Below are positions 1-5,879 of a DNA stretch of 6,064 nt, in pieces. The position numbers were made by a program, and so were the translations under genes. Positions within the stretch are counted from its first letter, which is position 1. Each line of letters begins with the position of its first letter. The DNA comes from Litorimonas sp964610115 (GTDB lineage Bacteria > Pseudomonadota > Alphaproteobacteria > Caulobacterales > Maricaulaceae): the NCBI GenBank assembly GCA_964610115.1, contig CAZSUW010000098.1, positions 1 through 6,064 of the forward strand, read 5' to 3'. The notes beneath the pieces were generated by a model. The model saw only the letters and a program-made list of their open reading frames with translations, made no database searches and had not been told where the DNA came from.

Positions 1-47
1 CCGCGCTCCGTCAGCGTGTTCATCAGCTCTGATTTGTAATCACTCAT
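1..47 (-). CDS. tyrS: Tyrosyl-tRNA synthetase, N-terminal fragment (cut by window edge)
   Basis: Only the first 15 codons are inside the window. Read on the minus strand from the ATG at 47-45 they give MSDYKSELMNTLTERG (the last residue from an incomplete codon). This matches the N-terminal helix of alphaproteobacterial TyrRS, which usually reads like x-x-x-(Y/F)-K-S-x-(L/F)-x-x-T-L-x-E-R-G, followed by FIHQ outside the window. The enzyme charges tRNA-Tyr with tyrosine in the cytoplasm. The divergent tyrS/anmK pairing is, from general knowledge, common in alphaproteobacteria and supports the call. Upstream, AGAAG lies about 9 bases before the ATG as a modest ribosome binding site. The call rests on a short stretch plus context. 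Confidence 0.82.
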   Translation of the reverse strand, partial: MSDYKSELMNTLTER

Positions 48-91
48 GGCGCGGGCTTCTAATCATAGCGAGAATAGTGTCAAAGGGCGAT
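48..91. promoter_or_regulatory. Divergent tyrS/anmK intergenic region, promoters not resolved
   Basis: Both divergent genes must be started from these 44 bases or from inside the neighbouring coding ends. On the plus strand a weak pair, TTGTAA (34-39) and TCTAAT (58-63) with an 18-base spacer, could serve anmK. On the minus strand a perfect -35-like TTGACA (83-78) and a -10-like TATGAT (67-62) are present, but they are only 10 bases apart and cannot act as one sigma-70 promoter. No operator dyad is visible. Confidence 0.3.
82..87 (+). promoter_or_regulatory. Ribosome binding site deciding the anmK start
   Basis: AAAGGG at 82-87 sits 4 bases before the ATG at 92-94. It lies inside the longer reading frame that opens with GTG at 77, so it favours the ATG over the GTG. 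The ATG start also gives the usual short lead (MSKVYRV) before the conserved GLMSGTSLDGID block. Confidence 0.6.
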
Positions 92-1168
92 ATGAGCAAA
101 GTCTATCGCGTTCTTGGATTAATGAGCGGCACGTCGCTTGACGGTATTGATGCTGCGATCCTTGAAACGGATGGGGAGACGATTTTTGGGTTTGGGCCAG
201 CTCAAACAACACTCTTCTCTGAAGAGACGAAAGCCAATCTCTCAACCGCGACACAGGCCGCGCTGGCGTGGAACTTTGAGGGACCAGCGCCAAACAGTCT
301 GGCGCAAGCAGATTGGGTTGTGGACAATTCACATATTGGGGTCATCGAGTGTCTTCCGGAATGGACTTTCGATCTCATCGGCTATCATGGTCAGACGATC
401 CTTCACCGGCCGGATAAACTGAAAACGCTTCAGCTCGGCAAGGGCGAAAGCCTAGCCAACACTTTCGGACGACCCGTGGTCTACGACTTCCGCAGCGAAG
501 ATGTAAACAAAGGCGGGCAGGGCGCGCCTCTCGCGCCGATCTACCATAAGGCTTTAGTCGAGTGGTCAAAGCTCGAAGGCGTCACGGCTGTCCTCAACCT
601 CGGCGGGGTTGGCAATATCACGATTGTTTCACGTGAAACACTTCTTGCCAGCGATACAGGTCCGGCGAATGGGCCGCTGGATAGCTGGCTCGGCGAGGTG
701 GATCGCGACGGTGTAATCAGTCGAAAGGGTGAGGTCGATTTCGCGCGCGTCGATCACTGGCTTGAGCGTGACTTTTTTAAACGCTCTTGGCCAAAATCTG
801 CCGATCGGTATGACTTCGATGTCCTGGGTGAAATGAAAGGCATGAGCCGCGAAGACGGCGCCGCGACGCTGTGCCAGTTCACGGCGTCTTCAGTATTGCA
901 CACATTGCAGCAAATGCAGGTGCGCCCAGACCGCCTCGTCGTCTGTGGCGGGGGACGCTATAATCGCACAATTCTGACGATTCTGTCTCTTGGCCTTGGC
1001 TGCCCCGTTCTACCCGCTGAACATTATGATTGGGACAGTGACGCTATCGAGGCGCAAGCCTTCGCCTATCTCGCCGTGCGAGTGTTGCGCGGATTGCCAA
1101 ACAGTTTCCCGACCACGACAGGCGTGCCGGAACCGATGGTTGGCGGGCGTATTGCCTATCCCGTATAG
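92..1168 (+). CDS. anmK: Anhydro-N-acetylmuramic acid kinase
   Basis: This cytoplasmic kinase opens and phosphorylates 1,6-anhydro-N-acetylmuramic acid to MurNAc-6-phosphate, recycling peptidoglycan fragments. The 358-residue product is full length for the family (about 360-370). Visible family blocks in order are the nucleotide-binding GLMSGTSLDGID (residues 9-20), GYHGQTILHRP, the NKGGQGAPLAPIYH block, LNLGGVGNIT, DTGPANGPLD with the probable catalytic Asp188, CGGGRYN, and the C-terminal DSDAIEAQAFAYLA. A GTG at 77 would add five residues, but the ATG at 92 has the better ribosome binding site. The gene diverges from tyrS and converges on the hydrolase at 1229-1912. MurQ, which would use the product, is not in the window. 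No frameshift or missing motif is seen. Confidence 0.96.
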   Translation: MSKVYRVLGLMSGTSLDGIDAAILETDGETIFGFGPAQTTLFSEETKANLSTATQAALAWNFEGPAPNSLAQADWVVDNSHIGVIECLPEWTFDLIGYHGQTILHRPDKLKTLQLGKGESLANTFGRPVVYDFRSEDVNKGGQGAPLAPIYHKALVEWSKLEGVTAVLNLGGVGNITIVSRETLLASDTGPANGPLDSWLGEVDRDGVISRKGEVDFARVDHWLERDFFKRSWPKSADRYDFDVLGEMKGMSREDGAATLCQFTASSVLHTLQQMQVRPDRLVVCGGGRYNRTILTILSLGLGCPVLPAEHYDWDSDAIEAQAFAYLAVRVLRGLPNSFPTTTGVPEPMVGGRIAYPV

Positions 1169-1206
1169 AAAAACCCGGCCCACCAAGAAAAAGGGGCCGG
1201 GTCATT
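1169..1206. terminator. Bidirectional hairpin terminator between anmK and the hydrolase
   Basis: CCCGGCCC (1174-1181) pairs perfectly with GGGCCGGG (1194-1201) around a 12-base, A-rich loop. An extra A-T pair (1173/1202) extends the stem. On the minus strand the stem is followed by TTTTTC, a good U-tract for ending the hydrolase transcript. On the plus strand it is followed by TCATTCTT, a weaker tract for anmK. It lies exactly between two convergent stops, which supports a shared terminator, stronger for the minus strand. Confidence 0.8.
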
Positions 1207-1228
1207 CTTAAGTGAGTAGAGTTATCGT

Positions 1229-1912
1229 CTACTCATGTTCCAGCAAACGAAGTTCACGCGGCGGGCTGTAGCGCGGGTCCAAATGTGCATCGAGATAGTC
1301 GTCAATCACGTCGAGCGCTTCATCCAAATGGTCAGTGTAGAAATGGTCTGCGCCCTCGATAAGGTGTGTAGAAACCACGTGACCTTTCTGCACACGAATT
1401 TTTTCGGCCACGCGCACAACATCTTCATGCGGCACGATCGGGTCTTCGTCGCCATACACGATCAGACCTGATGCCGGGCAGGGAGCCAGGAAGCTAAAGT
1501 CATACGTATTCGTCGGCAGGCTCATAGAGATAAAGCCCGCAATCTCTGGTCTGCGCATCAACAGCTGCATGCCGATCCATGCGCCGAAATTATAGCCTGA
1601 GACCCAACTAAACGGCGCGTTCTGGTTGAAGCTCTGCATCCAATCCAGCGCATAGGCCGCATCCTGCAACTCGCCTTGGCCGTTATCATAAGTCCCCATG
1701 GACCGACCAATGCCGCGATAGTTGAACCGCAGAACAGAGAAGCCACGACGCTTATACTGTTCATACATTGCAACAGGAATGCGGTGATCCATATGACCGC
1801 CCGCCTTGGGGTGTGGGGACAGGATAAGCGCGCAAGGTGCGGTCGGATCCTCAGAGGGTGTATACCGACCCTCAAGACGCCCGTCAGGGCCTGCAAAAAT
1901 GACTTCTGGCAT
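1229..1912 (-). CDS. Alpha/beta hydrolase family protein with Asn at the nucleophile position
   Basis: This 227-residue cytoplasmic protein has the alpha/beta hydrolase fold of the COG2945 type (from memory). Visible are the oxyanion-side segment LSPHPKAGGHMDHR (31-44), FNYRGIGRS (63-71), the nucleophile elbow GYNFGAW (106-112), the acid-loop VYGDEDPIVP (152-161; probable Asp157) and GADHFY with the probable catalytic His190. The elbow should read G-x-S-x-G, but residue 108 is Asn (codon AAT, complement of 1589-1591). Asp and His are kept, so catalysis by the usual serine mechanism is doubtful. The substrate is unknown. The ATG at 1912-1910 is preceded by AGAAGAGA as a ribosome binding site. 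The gene diverges from the iron-sulfur operon and ends at a strong hairpin. There is no signal peptide and no frameshift. Confidence 0.85.
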   Translation of the reverse strand: MPEVIFAGPDGRLEGRYTPSEDPTAPCALILSPHPKAGGHMDHRIPVAMYEQYKRRGFSVLRFNYRGIGRSMGTYDNGQGELQDAAYALDWMQSFNQNAPFSWVSGYNFGAWIGMQLLMRRPEIAGFISMSLPTNTYDFSFLAPCPASGLIVYGDEDPIVPHEDVVRVAEKIRVQKGHVVSTHLIEGADHFYTDHLDEALDVIDDYLDAHLDPRYSPPRELRLLEHE

Positions 1913-1980
1913 GAATTCTCTTCTGTCTTTTTGGCCTGTCTAAAGACTTGCAAAAATGCCGCGCAGCCTATGCAGACCCT

Positions 1981-2005
1981 ATTCTTGACTAATTTGGTCG
2001 GAATA
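1981..2005 (+). promoter_or_regulatory. Putative IscR-type operator overlapping a -35 element
   Basis: The core GACTAATTTGGTC (1987-1999) is an imperfect dyad: outer GAC/GTC and inner AA/TT are symmetric. With flanks it reads TTGACTAATTTGGTCGG (1985-2001), very like the E. coli IscR type 1 site recalled as YYGACTRWWWYAGTCRR, with one mismatch in that core. The left end is a -35-like TTGACT (1985-1990). No convincing -10 is found 16-18 bases on; TTACGT (2007-2012) is a poor candidate. The site is about 95 bases upstream of an IscR-type gene, so autoregulation of the operon is the natural inference. The divergent hydrolase could also be affected. No second copy of this dyad is seen in the gap 1913-2098. 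Confidence 0.7.
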
Positions 2006-2098
2006 CTTACGTGCCCGTCCAGTTAGAGTTGAACGCGCTCTCTATCGGCGCGGCGATTCAAATGCAAAAAAAACTACAGTGAGAGAAATAGACCGACC

Positions 2099-2539
2099 GT
2101 GAAACTCAGCGCCAAAGGACGGACAGCGGTGACCGCTATTGCTGACTTGGCCAACCAAGGCGAAGGCGCGCGCGTCAGTCTTTCTGAGATTGCGGTGCGT
2201 CAGGGCTTGAGTCTGTCTTTTCTAGAGCAAGTTTTTGCCGATCTCCGCCGCGCGGGTATTGTTACCAGCAAGCGCGGACCCAAAGGGGGCTATGCGCTAT
2301 CTGCGCCGGCCCATACAGTGCGTGTTGCCGATGTTATCGAGGCCGTGGACGAGCCGATCAAAGCCCATGGTTGCTCACCGGGTGCGGCGCTGGGCTGTAC
2401 GGGTCGAACAACCCGCTGCCTGACCCACTCGCTCTGGGGCGCGTTGGAAGATCACATTGAAGGCTTTCTCGCGGGCGTGAGTGTCCAAGACGTGATCGAT
2501 GGGACCCTCCCATCGCGCGAGATGGAGGCCGCCGAATAA
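2099..2539 (+). CDS. iscR: Rrf2-family, IscR-type iron-sulfur cluster regulator
   Basis: This 146-residue DNA-binding protein probably senses Fe-S cluster status and controls cluster-assembly genes. The N-terminal winged helix-turn-helix is clear: MKLSAKGRTAVTAIADLA, the recognition segment SLSFLEQVFADLRRAGIV (38-55) with Ser40, Glu43 and Gln44 placed as in E. coli IscR, and the wing RGPKGGYAL (59-67). The cluster loop has Cys92, Cys100, Cys107 and His110 in RCLTH, the same ligand set as E. coli IscR but with wider spacing (7 and 6 residues between the cysteines instead of 5 and 5). Translation must start at GTG 2099, as no other in-frame start fits the family N-terminus. The nearest purine tract, GAGAGA at 2081-2086, is rather distant. 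The stop overlaps the desulfurase ATG by one base (TAATG). Confidence 0.93.
   Translation: MKLSAKGRTAVTAIADLANQGEGARVSLSEIAVRQGLSLSFLEQVFADLRRAGIVTSKRGPKGGYALSAPAHTVRVADVIEAVDEPIKAHGCSPGAALGCTGRTTRCLTHSLWGALEDHIEGFLAGVSVQDVIDGTLPSREMEAAE
2524..2528 (+). promoter_or_regulatory. Ribosome binding site of the cysteine desulfurase
   Basis: GGAGG lies 10 bases before the ATG at 2539-2541, inside the last codons of the regulator gene. With the one-base stop/start overlap it points to translational coupling. Confidence 0.7.
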
Positions 2540-3651
2540 TGACGCGCATCTATCTCGATCATAATGCGACGAGCCCCGCGCCGCAGGCCGTCATTGATGC
2601 GGTGGCAGTGGCTATGTCGGTTATCGGCAATGCGTCCGCGCAGCATGGTCACGGCCGCGCAGCCGGACAGATCGTGGCCAAGGCGCGCGAAGCGGTCGGC
2701 ATGGCGATGGGGCAATGCGCGCAGGATATAATCTTCACGGCCTCTGGCACGGAAGCGATCAATACGGCGATCCATTCAGCGGTGCAGTCTGGATGCAAGC
2801 ACCTGATCGTCTCGTCGCTCGATCATCCCGCCTCTATCATGGCGGCGGAAGCGACGGGCGCGCGGGTCACCCTGCTGCCTGCCACGCCAGAGGGTCAGAC
2901 GAATTTGGATGCGCTGGATTTACTGCTGGAAAATTGGGTCGAGGATTGGGGCCGTCCGTTTCTCTCTCTCGTCGCGGCCAATAGCGAAACAGGCGTGATC
3001 CAAGACACGGACCGCGCGATTGACCGCATGAATGCTGCGGGCGGGCTGGTTCTAATCGATGCAGTTCAAGCGCTGGGCAAGCTGCCCATGCTTTACCCGG
3101 CCGATTATGTGGCCGTGAGCGCGCACAAGATTGGCGGCCCGCAAGGCGTGGGCGCGCTTTATGTTTCGCCCGACGCCCCGTTTACGCCGCTGCTGCGCGG
3201 GGGTGGGCAAGAACAAAGACGCCGCGCGAGCACGCTAAACGTACCGGGTATCGCTGGGTTTGGTGCTGCTGTAGACCTAATCGACGGCCGGTTTAATGTC
3301 TCAGCTCTGCGCGATGCACTGGAAGCCAAGCTGCGCGCTGCGGACCCAGACACGGTTATCTTCGGGCAGTGTACGGACCGCTTGCCGAATACATTGTTTT
3401 TCAGCGCGCCAGGCTTGCGCGGCATGACGGCGATGATGGGCTTTGATTTGGACGGGATTTCTGTGTCAAACGGCACAGCCTGTTCGTCAGGCAAGGTCGG
3501 TGAAAGCCGCGCATTGCGCGCCATGGGTCGCTTGGACGACGCCCCAGACGGCGCCATCCGCATTAGCTTCGGCCCCGGAAATACACTGAACGACGTTGAC
3601 CGCGTAGCCGAAAGCTACGCCAAGCAGCGCAAGAAGGCGTTAGCCGCGTAA
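2539..3651 (+). CDS. Cysteine desulfurase, group I (NifS/IscS-like)
   Basis: This PLP enzyme converts cysteine to alanine and carries the released sulfur as a persulfide for Fe-S cluster assembly in the cytoplasm. The 370-residue product starts with the typical YLDHNATSP. Further marks are ASGTEAIN (68-75), the PLP-stacking His96 in LDHPA, NSETG (148-152), Asp174 and Gln177 in IDAVQ, the Schiff-base Lys197 in SAHKIGGPQG, RGGGQEQRRRAST (220-232), and the nucleophile Cys315 in NGTACSSGK, the group I form. The C-terminal IRISFGPGNT completes the fold. It overlaps iscR by one base and ends two bases before sufB, so it probably feeds SufB. Group I enzymes are called IscS or NifS; in SUF operons of alphaproteobacteria the name is not settled, so no symbol is given. 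All catalytic residues are present. Confidence 0.94.
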   Translation: MTRIYLDHNATSPAPQAVIDAVAVAMSVIGNASAQHGHGRAAGQIVAKAREAVGMAMGQCAQDIIFTASGTEAINTAIHSAVQSGCKHLIVSSLDHPASIMAAEATGARVTLLPATPEGQTNLDALDLLLENWVEDWGRPFLSLVAANSETGVIQDTDRAIDRMNAAGGLVLIDAVQALGKLPMLYPADYVAVSAHKIGGPQGVGALYVSPDAPFTPLLRGGGQEQRRRASTLNVPGIAGFGAAVDLIDGRFNVSALRDALEAKLRAADPDTVIFGQCTDRLPNTLFFSAPGLRGMTAMMGFDLDGISVSNGTACSSGKVGESRALRAMGRLDDAPDGAIRISFGPGNTLNDVDRVAESYAKQRKKALAA

Positions 3652-3653
3652 GT

Positions 3654-5156
3654 ATGACTATGAGCACTGACATCAAAGTAAAAGACGGCATCGAAGCCGA
3701 AACGGTCGAGGGCGTTCGCGCACTCGAAGCGGATAAGTATAAATATGGCTTCGATTCCGACATTGAGCAGGAATTCGCCCCGCAGGGCCTGAACGAAGAT
3801 GTGATCCGTTTCATCTCCGCAAAGAAGGAAGAGCCGGAATGGCTGCTGGAGTGGCGGCTGGAAGCTTACCAGCGCTGGCTGACGCTGGAAGAACCCGAAT
3901 GGGCGATGGTGGACTATGAAAAGCCGAAATATGACGAGCTTTACTACTATGCTGCCCCGGTGAAGAAGGAAGGGCCGAAGTCGCTCGACGAAGTTGATCC
4001 GGAAATCCTTGAGATCTACAACAAGCTCGGCATTCCGCTGAAAGAGCAAGAAGTCCTCGCTGGCGTTGAAGGCGCGCCGAAGGTTGCCGTGGACGCCGTG
4101 TTTGACAGTGTATCCGTCGTGACGACGTTCAAAAAAGAGCTGGCAAAACATGGGGTTATCTTCTGTTCTTTCAGTGAAGCCGTGAAAGAACATCCTGAAC
4201 TCGTGCGTAAATATATGGGTTCGGTCGTTCCCGTCACGGATAATTACTTCGCGACTCTCAACAATGCCGTCTTCTCTGATGGATCGTTTGTTTATATCCC
4301 GCCGGGCGTGCGCTGCCCGATGGAGCTGTCGACCTATTTCCGCATGAATGCGCAAGGCACAGGCCAATTTGAGCGGACGCTGATTATCGCCGATGAAGGC
4401 TCTTACGTCTCTTATTTGGAAGGCTGCACCGCGCCGATGCGCGATGAAAACCAACTCCACGCCGCGATTGTGGAGATCATCGCGTTGAAAGACGCGGAAG
4501 TGAAATATTCCACCGTGCAGAACTGGTGGCCGGGCGACAGTGAAGGCAAGGGCGGGGTTTATAACTTCGTGACCAAACGTGCCGATTGCCGCGGTGAAAA
4601 CTCCAAGGTCAGCTGGACTCAGGTCGAGACCGGCTCTGCCGTGACATGGAAATATCCAAGTTGCATCCTGCGCGGCGATAATAGCCAGGGCGAGTTCTAT
4701 TCCATCGCCATCACCAATGGTCGCCAGCAAGCCGATACAGGCACGAAGATGATCCATCTGGGCAAGAACACGTCCAGCCGGATTATCTCGAAAGGCATTA
4801 GCGCGGGGCGATCGAACCAGACCTATCGCGGCCTCGTCAGCGCGCACCGTAAAGCCAAAGGTGCGCGCAACTTTACGCAATGCGATAGCCTGCTAATCGG
4901 TGATCAGTGCGGCGCGCATACTGTGCCTTACATTGAGAGCGGTACGCCGACCGCGCAGTTCGAGCATGAGGCGACGACCTCAAAGCTCTCTGATGACCAG
5001 CTCTTCTATTGCCGCCAGCGCGGCCTGTCGGAAGAAGACGCGGTCGCGCTGCTCGTAAACGGCTTCTGCCGCGACGTGCTGCAAAAGCTGCCCATGGAGT
5101 TTGCTGTCGAAGCGCAGAAGCTTGTGGCGATTTCTCTGGAAGGAAGCGTGGGCTGA
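3654..5156 (+). CDS. sufB: Fe-S cluster assembly scaffold protein SufB
   Basis: SufB is the scaffold subunit of the SufBCD complex, where sulfur and iron are built into a cluster before transfer to apoproteins. The 500-residue length is normal (E. coli about 495). The N-terminal part has the helical region with EPEWLLEWRLEAYQRW, and the beta-helix core shows SDGSFVYIPPGVRCP and YFRMNAQGTGQFERT. Key residues by comparison with E. coli are Cys258 in YLEGCTAP (E. coli Cys254, sulfur acceptor), Cys410 in TQCDSLL (E. coli Cys405), and His438-Glu439 in FEHEATTSK. Two starts are possible, ATG 3654 and ATG 3660, both with a poor, distant ribosome binding site (GAAGG about 16-22 bases upstream). Coupling to the desulfurase stop two bases away may make up for this. 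The stop overlaps the next gene by one base. SufC and SufD are not in the window. Confidence 0.97.
   Translation: MTMSTDIKVKDGIEAETVEGVRALEADKYKYGFDSDIEQEFAPQGLNEDVIRFISAKKEEPEWLLEWRLEAYQRWLTLEEPEWAMVDYEKPKYDELYYYAAPVKKEGPKSLDEVDPEILEIYNKLGIPLKEQEVLAGVEGAPKVAVDAVFDSVSVVTTFKKELAKHGVIFCSFSEAVKEHPELVRKYMGSVVPVTDNYFATLNNAVFSDGSFVYIPPGVRCPMELSTYFRMNAQGTGQFERTLIIADEGSYVSYLEGCTAPMRDENQLHAAIVEIIALKDAEVKYSTVQNWWPGDSEGKGGVYNFVTKRADCRGENSKVSWTQVETGSAVTWKYPSCILRGDNSQGEFYSIAITNGRQQADTGTKMIHLGKNTSSRIISKGISAGRSNQTYRGLVSAHRKAKGARNFTQCDSLLIGDQCGAHTVPYIESGTPTAQFEHEATTSKLSDDQLFYCRQRGLSEEDAVALLVNGFCRDVLQKLPMEFAVEAQKLVAISLEGSVG
5138..5146 (+). promoter_or_regulatory. Ribosome binding site supporting the start of the unknown membrane protein
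   Basis: GGAAGGAAG lies 9 bases before the ATG at 5156-5158, within the last codons of sufB. It supports this ATG over in-frame upstream starts inside sufB, the first of which is at 5009. Confidence 0.7.
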
Positions 5157-5731
5157 TGTTTGGAATATCAAATGTGCCAGATACGCCACGTAATCGCGTT
5201 GCCGCAGGGATTGCGATCGCACTCGGTCTCGCCTTCGGCTTCTATGTGGCCGTTTCGGGCGACAAAGACGATGCGCCAACAACACCGACAGCCAGCGCTT
5301 CAACTGACCTGCCGACCGTTCCGACCCCGCCGACGTCATCTGTCGACGCCGCGACAGGCGAAGCGATGATGGCCAGCGGGGCGGCGATGATGCCGGATGA
5401 TCTGACATCTCTCGACCCGTCCGATTACAGCATTGATCTCGCACGCTTTATCCCGGTTGAACGCGGCATGGAGCAGTTCGCGGCGAAGGACGAAATCCTC
5501 GTCTACTACAATGATAATGCCGGCCCGCAGACGCGCGTTTCTATGACCGAAAAGATGGTCGATGGCGCGACGATTTTCGTCATCCGCCGAACGGGCCTTC
5601 CGGATGACAGCGTCGCGGCCGAAGAAAGCTACGCGCTGTTTGATGCCGGAAAACTCGCCGCCTATGGCACACGGATCAAATGCGCGCGGGGCAGTCATAC
5701 CACGAATTGGACCACGGAGATTTGTCCGTGA
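5156..5731 (+). CDS. Membrane-anchored protein of unknown function, coupled to sufB
   Basis: I do not recognise this 191-residue protein. A short N-terminal stretch with basic Arg12 and Arg14 leads into one hydrophobic segment (about 15-34, VAAGIAIALGLAFGFYVAV), so it is probably anchored with its bulk in the periplasm; an uncleaved anchor is likelier than a signal peptide because no clear AxA site is seen. Residues 38-65 are a low-complexity linker rich in Pro, Thr, Ser and Ala, followed by a Met/Ala-rich patch. A folded domain seems to span 92-191 and ends in a Cys-and-Trp pattern, YGTRIKCARGSHTTNWTTEICP, in which Cys176 and Cys190 could form a disulfide. The TGATG overlap and a good ribosome binding site couple it to sufB. 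Codon composition is like the neighbours, so the gene looks real. A role in Fe-S assembly is only suggested by position. Confidence 0.8.
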   Translation: MFGISNVPDTPRNRVAAGIAIALGLAFGFYVAVSGDKDDAPTTPTASASTDLPTVPTPPTSSVDAATGEAMMASGAAMMPDDLTSLDPSDYSIDLARFIPVERGMEQFAAKDEILVYYNDNAGPQTRVSMTEKMVDGATIFVIRRTGLPDDSVAAEESYALFDAGKLAAYGTRIKCARGSHTTNWTTEICP

Positions 5732-5752
5732 TACATTTAACATATTCACCGT

Positions 5753-5773
5753 CCCCGGCATTTATTGCCGGGG
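5753..5773. repeat. Left hairpin of the repeat pair
   Basis: CCCCGGCA (5753-5760) pairs with TGCCGGGG (5766-5773) around the loop TTTAT. It starts 21 bases after the stop of the unknown membrane protein and could stall transcription there, but no T-run follows (CCTGCTCTCC), so a classical intrinsic terminator is not supported. Confidence 0.75.
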
Positions 5774-5845
5774 CCTGCTCTCCTTCAAACCCACAAGACG
5801 ATGGCTCAAATGATCGCACCTTTTGTGAATCAAGACCCACCCAGA

Positions 5846-5866
5846 CCCCGGCAATAAATGCCGGGG
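5846..5866. repeat. Right hairpin of the repeat pair, next to the RidA ribosome binding site
   Basis: CCCCGGCA (5846-5853) pairs with TGCCGGGG (5859-5866) around the loop ATAAA. The stem ends two bases before AAGGA, the ribosome binding site of the next gene, so its folding could affect translation or mRNA stability. The following bases are A-rich, not T-rich, so it is not a plus-strand terminator. Confidence 0.75.
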
Positions 5867-5868
5867 AC

Positions 5869-5873
5869 AAGGA
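5869..5873 (+). promoter_or_regulatory. Ribosome binding site of the RidA-family gene
   Basis: AAGGA lies 6 bases before the ATG at 5880-5882, an ideal spacing, and fixes this start. Confidence 0.7.
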
Positions 5874-5879
5874 AATAAA

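Larger units (their letters stand above)
5751..5868. repeat. Perfect 23-base inverted repeat pair, REPIN-like
   Basis: The 23 bases at 5751-5773 are the exact reverse complement of 5846-5868, with 72 bases between. Each arm is itself a hairpin, so the region can fold either as two small hairpins or as one long stem. The inner 72 bases show a weaker symmetry: CACAA (5792-5796) and TTGTG (5822-5826) lie at matching distances from the centre. Paired palindromic arms around a short non-coding core resemble REP doublets (REPIN/BIME) or a small MITE remnant. No target-site duplication is obvious. Small reading frames across it merely translate the palindrome and are not genes. Confidence 0.75.

Noticed and set aside
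77..91. GTG start at 77 for anmK
   Set aside because: AAAGGG at 82-87 is placed for the ATG at 92, and the family N-terminus begins close to that ATG.
1938..1947. GTCTAAAGAC as a second operator near the hydrolase start
   Set aside because: It is only a 4-base dyad and does not resemble the IscR-like site; chance is likely.
2062..2082. Possible six-codon leader peptide (MQKKLQ) ahead of iscR
   Set aside because: It has no ribosome binding site or regulatory codon run, and an A-rich tract makes such a frame likely by chance.
3615..4880. A 421-codon open frame on the minus strand opposite sufB
   Set aside because: It lies almost wholly antisense to a clearly conserved sufB, has no recognisable domain, and is explained by GC-rich codon use leaving the opposite frame open.
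5753..5773. Intrinsic terminator ending the suf-linked operon
   Set aside because: The stem is good but no T-run follows on the plus strand, and the minus side (GGTGAATATG) lacks one too.
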